Part shown: in pieces, positions 13,401 through 41,770 of the stretch
Position numbering within the stretch: position 1 is the first letter of the stretch
How the letters are laid out: each line of letters opens with the position of its first letter
Assembly (NCBI RefSeq): GCF_030463535.1
Contig: NC_132892.1
Coordinates: 26,853,769-26,917,768 of the forward strand
Source of the DNA: Salminus brasiliensis
Lineage: Eukaryota > Chordata > Actinopteri > Characiformes > Bryconidae
Reading direction: 5' to 3'
DNA length: 64,000 nucleotides
Position numbers and translations under genes: made by a program
Notes under the pieces: generated by a model
Database searches by the model: none
Seen by the model: only the letters and a program-made list of their open reading frames with translations
What the model was told of the DNA's origin: nothing

Positions 13401-14298
13401 TGTTCATATCTTTCATTGAACACATTTAGTAAACATTTACAATGCAGACTAGAAAAGTAAGTGATCCCTAAATGCTATTACCCCTTCAGCAGCAGTCACC
13501 AGCACTGAGCACCTGCTGTAGCTGCAAATATGTTAATTTGCACAAACTTGGTGTGCAGTGTACTTGTTTCTCCATATGTAGTGTTGTGCATTTGTGCTAA
13601 AAGGTTCCACTTTTGAGTCCTCTGTCTATAGGACATTGCCCCAGAAGCATTGTGTAACATCTAAGCAGTTTTGGGCAAAATTGAGATGAGCTGCAGCCTG
13701 TTGTCTGTCAGTGTTTTTTCTGGTAGTTGACAGTATTATATTGATTATTATTCTTAACAATATCACAGTATGATTAAACATTTTTACAGTTTGTAAAAGA
13801 GTCTTCAGTAGGTCTTTTACGGTTATCTGTTTTTTTTTTTGTTTGTTTGTTTTTTTCAAAGGGTTTATTTACTTTTTCTTGGAACTGTACTTACAAACAA
13901 CAATGCGGGATTGTTGGAGAAACGTGTAAATTTCTCAGCTTCAGTGAGCTACGAGTGAGAATTAATCTAAAATTACAGCATGATTCTCCAATCACTGGAG
14001 CTAATTGGGATGCCTAAGGGCTAAATAAAAGCCTAAAAGCCTAAACTGTTTCTAAGTTTCTAGATGGTGCTATAGAGGACCTTTTTAAAAAGGCAATAGA
14101 GAATGCAGAATCTGACCATCATGATCTCGCAGAGGAAGATGAGAAAAGTGCACATAAAAATGCATGTACTTAAGAACTAACTAAGTAGTCAGTTAGCAAA
14201 ACAAGCTGGTTGTTTTAAATTAAAAGATTACACTTTAAAATACTTTAAAACTTGTCAATGGTCATTTTTAGCATGCTATTGTGTAGAACCATTGTTTA

Positions 14299-14321
14299 TA
14301 ATAATAATAATAATAATAATA

Positions 14322-14369
<48 letters not shown>
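14299..14369. repeat. Self-complementary (ATA)n/(TTA)n microsatellite
   Basis: About eight ATA triplets run directly into about fifteen ATT/TTA triplets. The two halves are complementary and could form a hairpin. Confidence 0.9.
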
Positions 14370-15599
14370 GCTTTAATAGTGTTGGCACTGTAGTCATTTT
14401 AAGTGAATGATTTGCCCAAATAAACCTCTTATAGACCCTAGATACGTGTCTTGAGTTATCAGAAGTAGCAAATCTAGAATTATTGCTATTTACAATAAGC
14501 AAGGGCTCCATAAAAAGGGTTACAGTTCTACTGTTAATAAGGCCAAACTGCACTCACAATGCCCTGCCCTGTGTTTACTGCAATTAACATTTGTGAACAC
14601 AGAAATTTTATACATCAGTGCTCTATAACTTTTTAATTGTCCATTCTCTGTAGCTGACAGGTTGATAGCTTGGCAGAAAGCTCCAGCAGTAGCCAGTAGC
14701 CCTTAGCCAGGCTCAGGTGAACTCCTCACTGAAAGTCTGTGTAAAGCTGCAGTCTACAAAATAAAAATGCCACTTGGCTGTTACGAGCATGACATGTCAA
14801 ACGCCTTAAAATACAAACATGAAATCAGTAGCTTGGCACTAAAATAATATGGCAAACCTTATAGAGTAATTGCATCAGTCTAGCTGTTCATTTGACAAAT
14901 AACAGGATTTTTACATGAAATGTTGGAGTGTACTTATAGGCACAGCTGCCATGCCTGGTACTTACTGTAAAAAAGACTGGAATGTCCCACACCATACAGA
15001 GCAATAAGGGGCTATTCTTTCACAGGAGGCACCTGCAGTATTCCTGATTCCACTACTGATTCCACTTTACTTTCTTTAAATGTAATTAAACCCCTGTATC
15101 TGTATCATCAAGAGTCTGTAGAAAGTTTACAAAAGGTAAAAGGAGAATACTGTGTTGACTCAACACACACTTTCTGCTGATGTTTCTCCTGACTTAGTAG
15201 TCAGGATCAGATTCAGGCAGACTGTATTAAGAGACCAAAAGTGTTCATTGGACTGGTTATACAGGTTAACTGGTCCGCTGTGGCGTACCACTCCCCTATG
15301 GTATTACTGACCCATGGGTCAGCACTGTTATGCCGTTGGGAGGTACTCAATTAGAAAGAAGTTTATTCTCGGTACTCACTACAGCAGCTCTAGGACATAC
15401 CCTGAATCCCCCCTGAATCCCCTACTACCCCTAGCACGATACCACGCAAATCACGTCCTTTGCCCATGATGATGGTTTTGCACTCTGCAACAGCTGACTG
15501 GTGTGCTCGCTTATTTATTTATGCAGCAAACCCTGTCACATGGCACCTGTGACGTCCCAGGCCGAGTTCATTCCCAACCAGAGGGATATCAGAATTTTC

Positions 15600-15890
15600 T
15601 GATATGACTGTGACAGTGAAAATAAAAATCTAAATAAAAGTCACTAATGCAAATGAACAGACTGTGTTCAGAAAAAAGTCACTAATACAAACAGACCACC
15701 TTAAAATAAAAGTCACTAATGCAAATGAACAGACTGTGTTCAGATAAAAGTCACTAATACAAACAGACCACCTTAAAATAAAAGTCACTAATCAAAATTG
15801 TCACAAATACAAACAGATTGTGTCAAAATAAAAGTTACCAATGCAAACAAACAGACAGTCAAAAGTCCCTAATTCAAACAAAGCAGTAAC
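15600..15890. repeat. Minisatellite with AAAAGTCACTAAT core
   Basis: Repeats of AAAAGTCACTAATGCAAA alternate with variants ending ACAAACAGACCACC. Two nearly identical ~75-base units occur at 15640-15710 and 15711-15785, followed by degenerate ones. Confidence 0.8.
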
Positions 15891-16099
15891 ATAAACTAAT
15901 TTCAAACTGAAAAGTTTTTGCTGATCTGAAAAATAATCCCATCTGAGACTCAAAAACTGTAGTCCCGAACCACGAGGTTTGTGATCCGCTAAACCTACAA
16001 AGTAGTTCACTCATATCTATTTGTTGAGAAAAGAGAAAAGGAGGTAACCTCTGCATTCAATGAAAAAGATTCAGATCCTTGCAAGAATTTGTGTCTGGC

Positions 16100-16205
16100 G
16101 TCTGGTGTGTGGGTGTGTGTGTGTGTGAGGAGAGAGATACAGATCCCCTGTGCGTGTGTGTGTGTGCGTGTGTGTGCGTGTGTGTGTGTGTGTGCGTGTC
16201 TGTGG
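16100..16205. repeat. (GT)n microsatellite
   Basis: Interrupted GT/GTGC dinucleotide repeat of about 100 bases. The long open frames over it are composition artefacts. Confidence 0.9.
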
Positions 16206-16589
16206 TGTGTACGAGTAGAAACTCAGCTTGTCGTATTTTATGGTGTCTCACTTTCTCGAAGGTCCGTTCAATCACGTTTCTCCAAATCAATTCCATCGAT
16301 GCTTCAGGGGGGCACAGACAGTGGGGGCAGATGTGTCTGCAGCTGCTCTACCAGCTTTACCATCTCTCTTCTCGTCTTTCTATTCAGTCTCCTCCCGTCT
16401 CCCTGTCTCTCATTTATCATCCCCATTCTTAATTCTTTCTCCGTCTCCCCATTCTCTCTATCCCCAAAGCTATGCTTCCCACTTTTCCATATCCTTCTCC
16501 CCCTCCCGTCCTCCTTCCCTCCCTCCTTCTCACCCCTTTCTGTCCAGCCCTGATATTTTCCTGGCTGTTTTAACAGTAAGAGATTGATT

Positions 16590-16880
16590 ACTATGACAGA
16601 GGTAGTGATTACCGTTGCAGGCGGCCTCCGCAGCCTCCGGAGTGAATATTTACCTGAGAGAAATCCAATCAGGCCCCGCTAATGCCATTCAGCCGCCAGT
16701 TTAATCTGCTGCAGGATTCAATTAGAGATGTGCTCCGCCTCGGCCTGTGGGCGGGAGGCCAGCAGCAAAGGCCTTCTTTCTGGAAGGCCTGCACTGTAGT
16801 TGACACACTGGATGCTATTTGCTCAAGCCAGACCTCGTACTTCATTCCACAAGACTCGGCAAGTCTGAATTTTCTCACAT
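16590..16880. other. Candidate conserved non-coding element
   Basis: A GC-balanced unique block about 1.9 kb before the first epha6 exon seen. It contains phrases such as CCAATCAGGCCCCGCTAATG and GGATTCAATTAGAG but no credible reading frame. It could be an intronic enhancer; this rests on texture only. Confidence 0.25.
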
Positions 16881-16932
16881 GATGCCATGACTTCTAGCTG
16901 GTAAACTCTGCCAGAATTCAGCAGCTCAGACT

Positions 16933-17033
16933 CAAAAAAATAAAGGTGCTTCACTTGATAGAACTTTATGGAACCAAAAGTGGATCTTCTGTGAAAAAAA
17001 AAAAGACATCTTTGAAGCACCTTTATTTTTAAG
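16933..17033. mobile_element. Short MITE with perfect terminal inverted repeats
   Basis: A 100-base element. Its left end AATAAAGGTGCTTCA is matched by TGAAGCACCTTTATT at the right end. The interior includes GGAACCAAAAGTGG, also present at 34760-34775, which suggests another diverged copy there. Confidence 0.7.
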
Positions 17034-17574
17034 CACGCAGGCTTCACAGAGAGGAGATCTGACCACACTAACCCACTAAAAAGCATGCTCTGAATGACGT
17101 AGGACACCAACTGGGCCTAAGCTTTTTAATCTATTAAAATGCATGGCTCGGTCATGAGCCTCCACAGCATGATAAAAACCTTATTATGCTCACCAAGGCC
17201 GTAGTGGGACTGGTTCCGGATCAGGAGTTACGTGATGCAGACCAGACCACCTCAATCTGTAACTGTATTTTCTCAGCTGCCTTCTAGCCCTGTCTTATCA
17301 GGTTCATTTATCTGACTTTGCTCTGTGGCTGTAGAAACAGGAGCAGCAATAAAAATAGGAAATAAAGCCTTTCTGTTGGATTCTGGAAACACATTGAAAA
17401 TCTAGGATTTGTTTTTTTTCTTAAACCTGGAAATGCACTACAGGTATTTGAATTTTAAAAACCTTATGACAAGTAAAATGAAGAAGAAATTCGCAAGATT
17501 CTATAAAATATCTCAATTAAATATTTCAGTTTAAGCAAATTGTGCTTACGAATCTTTTCAGTCTCTCTGTCACG

Positions 17575-17875
17575 TTTTTGTCCTGTTTGTGCCTAGCCTC
17601 TTGTTTTGCTTTGCCTCCATTGTAGCCTCTCGTTATCTTCTTGTCAGTGTCTCTGTAGATGAAGTCCCTTTGTTTCAGTATCCCATACCTGGTCTGGTCT
17701 TGTGTGTGTTGCTCAGCTTGTTTGGATCCTGTGTGTTTGCTTCATTTGTTAGTTTTGTTCTGTTGTTTGTTTTTCCTTTGGTTCCTGTTTTGCTTTGTTT
17801 TGTTGTTTGTTTAATAAATTACTTGCCTTTACGTTGGCATCCACCTCCATGCTCCACAACCGTGACACTGTCTCA
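17575..17875 (+). other. T-rich block ending in AATAAA, possible retroelement 3' end
   Basis: About 300 bases rich in TTTTGTTTTG and CCTG phrases with AATAAA at about 17812, ending CCGTGACACTG. A similar texture occurs at 7650-7960. It resembles a retrotransposon LTR or 3' tail but has no coding remnant, so the class is unresolved. The open frame at 17589-17879 has no recognisable domain. Confidence 0.3.
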
Positions 17876-18739
17876 ATAGACAGATAGTTTCTAGTAATGT
17901 TTCTCAATTATTAGATTTTTTATTTAATTAAAATTTTTAAAGAAGAAAGTTATCTCCAGCAATAAAAACATTCCTGAAGATGGCTTTCATTTTGCTGCAT
18001 AATTATTTATTCTGAAAATTACATTCCACCTAGAGTACAGTTCTTGTAATATCCAGTCATTTTTTAGATTTTCAACCTTTTCCATCCAGAAAAGTGCCTT
18101 TTCAGAAATCCACATGAAAGATGAGTATAGAAAATCATCAGCTGAAGCTTGTGTTCAGATGACTATCAGGTAGATTTTATCTACTCATCAGAGGCTTTGG
18201 CACAAAGTTGTGGAGTCTAGCCAGCTCCAGTGCAAACTGACAGTTAACTAAAAAAAGAACAAATACTAAAAAGTCTGAAATGTACAAGTTGCACAAGTTT
18301 ATTTTCATTGATTATACACCATTTCCTCAAGCCCATTTCTCCAAACTGGAGAGGTTGGATGTTTGTTTAAAAAGAATCTTCCTGTGAATTATTTGTTCTT
18401 GTGAAAAAAAAAAAAAAAAAGTCAGATTCATGCGTTTTTAAACTAAACTAAATTTTTTTGCAGTGATGGATCCCATTGCCCTCGAAAACAAATCCCAAAT
18501 AAGAAAACACTAGTGAATGTCAGATTCTTTGTGAAAACTGCTTAAGTGGATTTTAAAAAAACTTCCCTGTTTCTTAAAAAACGACATTAAATTTGGTTCA
18601 CCTGTGTCTCTGTCTGGAGCGCATGATACTCGTATGCAGTGTTGTGCTGCTTCAGTGATATTTTCTCCCTAATTTCTCAATTAAACATAATGATGAAAGG
18701 TCTTTGAGTTTGAATGCTGTAATGTTCTCTGCCTCACAG

Positions 18740-35252
<16,513 letters not shown>

Positions 35253-35269
35253 GACGGACCAGCAAATGC

Positions 35270-35362
35270 TCACACACACACACACTAATACACACACATA
35301 GATAAAACATACATAACACACATGCATACGTACACATACACACATGTACACACACACACACA
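35270..35362. repeat. (CA)n repeat in the epha6 3' untranslated region
   Basis: CA-rich interrupted repeat starting about 20 bases after the epha6 stop codon; likely transcribed as 3' UTR. Confidence 0.85.
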
Positions 35363-35454
35363 GTCAGGCCTGATCTGTCTTACCAACCACACTCAGAGAA
35401 CTGCAATGCTTTGGCTTTCTCTCGAGACTTCTCAACTGGCCTTTGAGGACTTCC

Positions 35455-35460
35455 AATAAA
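35455..35460 (+). promoter_or_regulatory. epha6: Candidate polyadenylation signal for epha6
   Basis: The first AATAAA after the stop codon, 203 bases downstream. The true 3' end may be farther, since teleost Eph 3' UTRs are often long. Confidence 0.3.
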
Positions 35461-36442
35461 CAATTCACAGAGAAAAGGCCAGAGGTTCTGAATGTCATTG
35501 GTTGTTTGTCTCTGGGCTGAAGGAAAACAAGTTGAAGATGGACAGCCAATCAGGGTACAGCGAGAGCACGGCACTGTCGCCATGGTGATGTCACGTCCGT
35601 CAGTCATCCTGCGAGTCCCTTGACTGGCCGGATTCACCGTCCAAGAACTTTTAATAGTTATATTTGCTATTTTAATGTAACGCGTATGTGTCTTAAAGAG
35701 ATATTTATCGTTTATTCATCATGCTACTTCCTCAAGCCTCTTAAAATGAGAGGGACTGTTGAATGTCAGTGGATTTATATGGCTATTAACCCATTATTTA
35801 TCACATCTGATATTTATGCTGGTATTTATATGTATGTGTATGTGATTCTTTTAGTTTGTTCGTTTGTTTGTTTTCTTCTTTTTTTTATTTATCGTTTTTC
35901 CTCAGCAATATGTGCGGTCTTCTCAGAACGTCAAGAAAAGAGCCAAGATCGGGAGTAGAAAGCAGTATCTTACTCTGTTAGGGAAAAAAGGAAAAAGAAA
36001 AACTCAGAACAAAAACCATAGACCTCCTCAGGCAGTCCGCTATGCCATACAAGAACGATCTTTGACCTTTTGGAAGACTGAAAGCCATGGCCTCGTGCTT
36101 CTGCATCAGGCCTGACACGTCAATACTCAAGAATTGTACACGCTGGTACACGCTTGACTTTCCAGACTCTGACATGTTCTGCTGGGATGCACAAGATTTT
36201 TAGAATTGTTTGCTATTTTGTCGCTTGTCTGAGACACAGAAGATTGTTACTGTTTCTTAACCCGTTGATGTCCATAACTGAAACGGTTCATTTCCTGGTC
36301 CGTATGTTCTTTGGGCTCAGATCTGAACAGGATTTTCAAATAGATCCAAACATATGTCTGAAAGTAAGATTTTATCACAAATGAATTCCTTGGGTTTTTT
36401 AATGTGAAAATTCTAATTAAATGTGTACAAATATAGAAATGA

Positions 36443-37566
36443 TGGAGGCGTATCGCTGCCAAGCAACATAAAAAGAACCTTCTTCAGCAGGTCATTATTA
36501 CAATATAAAATAAACATCTCTTTCATCATCTTGTGATTATGAGATACAAATATGTCATAAAACAACATATAGACAGAATATTTTGTAATTATGATAAAGT
36601 ATTTTGTTATTATGAGATGTCAGAAAAATGACATCATAATTATTAAAGGTAAAAATTACATTTTGTAATTATGAAAAGTTGCTTCATCATAAGATATGCA
36701 GTAAAAAGGACAGTGATGACATCATAATTGTGGTGGAACATGTAGAACATGAACTGTTCTGAGACATCTTGTAATTATCTCATTAATGTGAGACAATGTT
36801 GTAAAGAAACATGTAATTATGACCTATTATGTCATAATTATGATACCGAACACAAGGTGTCATAAAAAGTGTCATAAAAATCAGGTAGTTTGTGATCTAT
36901 TATGTCATTGACACAGAACATCATGTAATTGAGAAAGTATTTTGTTATTATGAGATATGTTGTAAAACTGTTTATTTATTACATAAATTATAAATAAAAA
37001 TCTATGTAATCATGACAGAACATCTTGTAATTATGAGAAAGTGGCTCATTATTATGAGATACTGTGTGGTAAAAAGACCTATCATGTCATAATTAAGACA
37101 TAGAACATTATGTAATTGGGAAAGTATTTAGATTATGTTGACTCAATGGCTGCAGTTGATTAAATTCAACTGCAAGTCACAGTGAAATCTTAGTTTCATT
37201 GGGAAGCATAGATGATATTTACATAAATATTTAAACACTGCAGAGGATGCCTAAATCTCAGCATTCATACAGACGTAAAAATTGATTGGACCTCTTAGAC
37301 TAAAGATTGCTTTATTCCTAATCGAGGGACCATCTTGAGGCACACTAAAAGATTCTCTATAAATATTAATATTTTATGACATAATATCTTATAACAAGAT
37401 ACTTTATCTTAATTACAAAGTGTTTTATGTCAATTGCAACATATCAATAACATGATATTTTCTCGTACTTACGAGATTTTTATTTCTTAGTTATGTTAAT
37501 CACAACATCTTGTAATAACGACATGTTGAGGATGTTTTTTTTTTTCTGTTGCTTGGCAGCTAAACG
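36443..37566. mobile_element. DNA element with internal TAATTATGA repeats
   Basis: The ends GCTGCCAAGCAACATAAA (36454) and TTTCTGTTGCTTGGCAGC (37543-37560) are inverted copies. Between them are some 1.1 kb of degenerate direct repeats around GTAATTATGAGA and TCATAATTATGA, each nearly palindromic. There is no coding sequence. Confidence 0.65.
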
Positions 37567-37807
37567 TCTGCATGAAAACTGATTAACTGTTAGCTGTTCA
37601 TCCAAAGTATAACAATACAAAATTCATCTCTTTTCAGAGCTAGACGAAGTTCCTGGACATGAATGGGTTAATTAGAATACCCTCGTTGAATGTAGGGTGC
37701 TGTGTAGCAGAGAAAATCCTTGGTATCCCTCTATCTCACATACATACACACATCTTGCAGGTTAGAATGCTTAACAATAAACCAGTATGAGGCTCTATGC
37801 CGCTTCC

Positions 37808-38178
37808 TTAAAGGGCCCATATTGTGAAAACTGAACTTTACCTGCTTTTCTTTGTATTAGAGTTTGCTGTTGTATGTTAACATCATTAACGTTCTGAAAC
37901 CTACCTTTTACACTCCAGTCTTTACATCCATACAGTACATACATACTAAACTGTAAAACAGCCTTATTTAATTCATCATACACAAAAAACATTCCCCCTA
38001 CAGCAGTTTAGCTCCGCCCTTCAGATTTGAAGTGTTATAAGGAGTGATTACACTCAAACTGCTTCTTCAAACTGCAGCCAATCAAAGCAGAGATCGTTTA
38101 CATACATCAGTCTTAAAGGCACAGGAATATAGACAGATTGGAAAGTGATCATGTGAATGAGAATATGGGCCCTTTAAC
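37808..38178. mobile_element. MITE with TTAAAGGGCCCATATT termini
   Basis: The left end TTAAAGGGCCCATATT is exactly inverted at the right end, AATATGGGCCCTTTAA. The 370-base non-coding interior is unique in this window. Confidence 0.8.
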
Positions 38179-38659
38179 ATGTAGCACACACACACATATA
38201 CAGTAACCTGTCACATGCAGAGTCTGCACTCCTCAGATGTCTGGCTCGGGACTCCTTGTAGCTGAACATCTGTTCAGGACACGGAGGACTCAGTCAGTAC
38301 AGGCTGCTGATGCACACAGCAAGAGTGGAGGTAGACAACAGTTGGAACTCCAGCAGACGAGAGGGAAAACTGGTTAATCAGGTCAGTACACACTATAATG
38401 TATAGTGAATAGTAATCTAATTGTATATTATTTTTTATAATTTATAATGGCTTTAAAGAGGTAAAGGTGGATTAGGCTGGATGTTTGTAAAAAATAAAAG
38501 ATAATGGATGCCTTGTGTCTTTTGTGCTTTTTGAGACAGCTTGTCAACATCAAATAAGTGAGTGCAAGTGAAAAAAACAATGAGAATGGGGGAAATTTAT
38601 AATACAACTACCTGACTCCTAAAGTATTAAGATGGATAAATAAATAATTAGAATTAAAC

Positions 38660-39190
38660 TCTCAGCTTAATGAATCGTTCATTACATTCCCTCAGTTTAA
38701 TAACTTTCCCCCTACGTTTAATAAATCATTCCCTCAAAACTGGACATGAGGGAATGAGATCAAACGGAGGAAGCAAGTTATTAAATGGATGGAATGAGAG
38801 AAAAGTTTTGTATTAAATGGTGGAAATTAGTAATTAAACTGAGGGAGAAATGTATTAAATTGAGGGAACGGATTGTTAAATCGAGGGAATGAGGGAATGG
38901 GTTATTAAATGGAGGGAGTAAATTCTTAAATTGAGGAAACATTTTTGAAAATTGAGTGAACAGATTGTTAAATCGAGGGAACAAGATTAAATAAAATTTA
39001 TGAAATGGAGGGAATGAGTTTTTACACTGAGGGAGAAATGTATTATATTGAGAAAACAGATTGTTAAATCAAGGGAACAAGTTTAAATAAATGAATGAAA
39101 TGACAGGAATGAGTTATTAAACAGAGGGAGCAATTTATTAAATTAAGAGAACGGCTTGTTAAGTTGGGAGAGTTATTAAATGCAGGGTAT
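38660..39190. repeat. Minisatellite, GAGGGAAYGGATTRTTAAAT orientation
   Basis: The first ~80 bases (38665-38745) carry the unit as TTCCCTCA-type sequence. Near 38745 the orientation flips, and about 14 degenerate units of TTAAATTGAGGGAACGGATTG follow. The flip point ATTCCCTCAAAACTGGACATGAGGGAAT is itself a hairpin. Confidence 0.85.
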
Positions 39191-39994
39191 TTTTCTATCT
39201 TGATCATTTAGGGGCTCCGTAGGCTTCCCTAAAACTGATAGGACTTTTTCAGCCCCATTAACACCCATTTCAAAAGGCCACACCTGCATTCCACTATAGT
39301 TACCTCTAGAACTCACTACTCCACACATGAAGCCAGAAACCCAGAGCTATTCCAAAAGCTGCTAAAACATCACTGGACAGCTGAAGCCGCTTGGAGGAGA
39401 ATGATTCATTACACACACACTGACCAGCATCACACTGAGTGATGGGGACAACAAGAGTAAGGCAGCATTTAGTGAAACCTGTGTTGTGAAGTCTCATATT
39501 ACTTTAATCAAATCTAACATTACAATCACTGCACATTACATTTCATCTGCCTGATTCACTTCATAGCACACAGCCCTTTAGCAAAGAGATACAGTTGGGG
39601 TTGTAAACCAGGCTGGTAGCCACCTCCAAAGTTTATGAGGTAATAGTGCCTCCTGCTGGAGAAACCTCAGACTCCAAACATACAGAGACTCCATGAGCCA
39701 GAGGAACCATGAAAAGATCGATTAGACAGACAGTGAGAGCTGTTGAACAACCTGTTCCCAAATATATAGAACAGCTGTTGTTTTTGTTGATTATTATATG
39801 TGATATCAATGCAGACCCCGAGTTATGCTAACAGACTATTCCAGGTTGTTATAATATAAGTTTTGGGGGGAAAGCACATAAGACGTTTTGGACACTCCTG
39901 ATAATCGACTAATTATATTAATGAAGTGCTCTCCTTAACCAACACCACTCAAAACAGACCATTCAGGCCAAAAATAGTACATATAGTACATAAT

Positions 39995-40580
39995 CCAATC
40001 CGTCAATTTAATAATCTGCCAATTTAATAATCCGTTCCCTCAGTTTAAATATGCATTACATTAATTTAATAATCCGTTCCCTCAGTTTAAATATGCATTA
40101 CATTCATTTAATAATCCGTTCCCTCAGTTTAAATATGCATTACATTCATTTAATAATCTGTTACATTGATTTAATAATCCGTTCCCTCAGTTTAAATATG
40201 CATTACATTAATTTAATAATCCGTTCCCTCAGTTTAAATATGCATTACATTAATTTAATAATCCGTTCCCTCAGTTTAAATATGCATTACATTCATTTAA
40301 TAATCCGTTCCCTCAGTTTAAATATGCGTTACATCCATTTAATAATCTGTTACATTCATTTAATAATCTGTTCCCTCAGCTGAACCATTTTTTATATCAA
40401 TTTAATAATCCATTCCCTCAGTTTAAATATGCATTACATTCATTTAATAATCTGTTCCCTCAGCTGAACCATTTTTTATATCAATTTAATAATCTGTTCC
40501 CTCAGTTGAACTATTTGTTCAGTCAATTTAATAATCTGTTACATCAATTTAACTATCCGTTCCCTAATTTTAACAATACT
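39995..40580. repeat. Minisatellite, opposite orientation of the same unit
   Basis: About a dozen units of ~42 bases centred on TTTAATAATCCGTTCCCTCA, followed by GTTTAAATATGCATTACATT. It is the reverse complement of the 38660-39190 unit. The open frame across it (40051-40383) is a repeat artefact. Confidence 0.9.
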
Positions 40581-40844
40581 TTCATTTAAAGCAGCAGTCC
40601 TCAAAATTGTTCACAATCTTTCTGAGTGGGGAGGGGCAAAAATATTACGATAAAAGGTGTCAGTGTCCTGCATGACCATTCCTGCTAAAGCCAAATACAT
40701 TCATTCTAAAAACAGAGAGCGTGGTCTGGTAGGTTTTCGTGGGCGTTTTCCTGGACACTTCAGGCTTTTATGTACCTATGTCACAGGCACAGCCTTAAAT
40801 GTTTCAAATGCATATTTTTTTTCACATTTTATTCTATTTATTGT

Positions 40845-40947
40845 TATTGTTGTATTACTGTGCAGTATTGTACAATTGCTACTGGCTGCTAAAGTTCCTT
40901 CAGGATCAATAAAGTATATGTATCTATCTATCTATCAATCTATCTAA
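40845..40947 (+). mobile_element. Retrotransposon 3' tail with (TCTA)n
   Basis: TTCCTTCAGGATCAATAAAG followed by TATCTATCTATC. The AATAAA-like stretch and tetranucleotide tail are typical of 3' ends of fish non-LTR elements. Confidence 0.45.
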
Positions 40948-41179
40948 AAGAGGGTCCAGTATTGCTAATGGCGCTAATACAAACAGAGCTCACTCACCGC
41001 CCATCCATAGAAACCGACTAAACGTAAACTTGCAAGCAATGTTTACATTCAGCCTCTCTAAAAGGAGGTTGCACCACAAGGCACATTTTAAGGGTCCTCT
41101 TCCTCATGCTTGATGCAATTACACATTATCACCAGAGAGGTCACTAAATCCCCAAATGCCCAGAACTCACAGATTGTCG

Positions 41180-41400
41180 CTTTAATTTAATAAAGCATTT
41201 CCTTAATGTAGCAATTCCCTCTTTTTAACAATCTGTTTCCTCAATTTACCTTTCCGTTCTATTAATGTAATAATCAATTAATCAAATAATCAATCATTTA
41301 AAGCAGCAGTCCTCACGATTTTTCATTTCAAATGAAAGTAGAAGTCTGGGGAAGGGCAGAAATATTATAATAAAGGGTAGAGGGGCAGAAATATTATAAT
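41180..41400. repeat. Outlying minisatellite copy and duplicated flank
   Basis: Diverged TTCCCTC/AATAAT units at 41180-41290, then TTTAAAGCAGCAGTCCTCA and GGGGAAGGGCAGAAATATTA, which repeat the flank at 40584-40655. The array end was evidently copied with its neighbouring sequence. Confidence 0.6.
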
Positions 41401-41551
41401 ACTAGGCAAGGAAAGACCGATTTAGTCAATAATTCAATCATTAAAAGTCTCTAAATATCATTACGCTCGGTAGGATTGCACGGCTCCGCCTGTACTGCAA
41501 GGTGCTGTTCCGAGGCTGTCCACTGGACGGCGCTGTTCAGCAGCAGCGCTG

Positions 41552-41564
41552 GTTTCCAAGCAAC
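41552..41564 (+). promoter_or_regulatory. arl6: X-box-like RFX site in the arl6 promoter
   Basis: GTTTCCAAGCAAC fits the X-box form (GTNNCC, short spacer, RGCAAC) bound by RFX factors that switch on ciliary genes. It sits about 155 bases before the donor of the putative noncoding first exon of arl6, a BBSome-pathway gene, in a locally CpG-richer stretch. Confidence 0.55.
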
Positions 41565-41599
41565 ACTAGTAAATATCTGGCCTCGCTGCAGCTCCTGTT

Positions 41600-41719
41600 A
41601 AAAGCCGCACGGATTGGAGGGCTTCGTTAAAATGCGCTTTTCCTGAATTACCATCCTCGAAATTTCTCACTCTGGACTTTGGACGCGGACTGCAGCTGTA
41701 AAGCACCGAGGCACGGAAG
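41600..41719 (+). other. arl6: Putative arl6 noncoding first exon
   Basis: CpG-containing sequence ending GGCACGGAAG followed by donor GTGAGC. An acceptor TTTTGTACAG with 24 bases of 5' UTR (43083-43106) precedes the ATG, so an upstream noncoding exon is required; this is the best candidate. Its 5' end is a guess. Confidence 0.5.
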
Positions 41720-41770
41720 GTGAGCTTTCTTTCAGCGAACGTAAATGCAATGGTGGGAATCCAGGCGAAT

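Larger units (their letters stand above)
1..18739. other. Non-coding stretch, probable epha6 intron or upstream DNA
   Basis: No exon of a known gene was recognised on either strand. Open frames here are short, lack domain motifs and fall in repeats or unique AT-rich DNA. The region carries the SINE, Tc1, hAT-like and microsatellite elements listed separately; about 1-1800, 2040-4880 and 12250-13080 show nothing I can name. The first exon downstream (18740) begins inside the second fibronectin III domain of an Eph receptor and starts with the last two bases of a split codon, so at least the intron upstream of it must lie here. I looked for the first FN3, Cys-rich and ligand-binding exons and did not see them; they may lie beyond the window edge, as Eph genes often have very long 5' introns. 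Confidence 0.6.

Noticed and set aside
16079..16587. Three overlapping frames of 117-154 codons
   Set aside because: They cross a (GT)n microsatellite and a CT-rich block in all three frames, a composition effect.
1..18739. N-terminal epha6 exons (ligand-binding, Cys-rich, first FN3)
   Set aside because: Searched by eye for FN3 and Cys-rich motifs on the plus strand; none could be supported.
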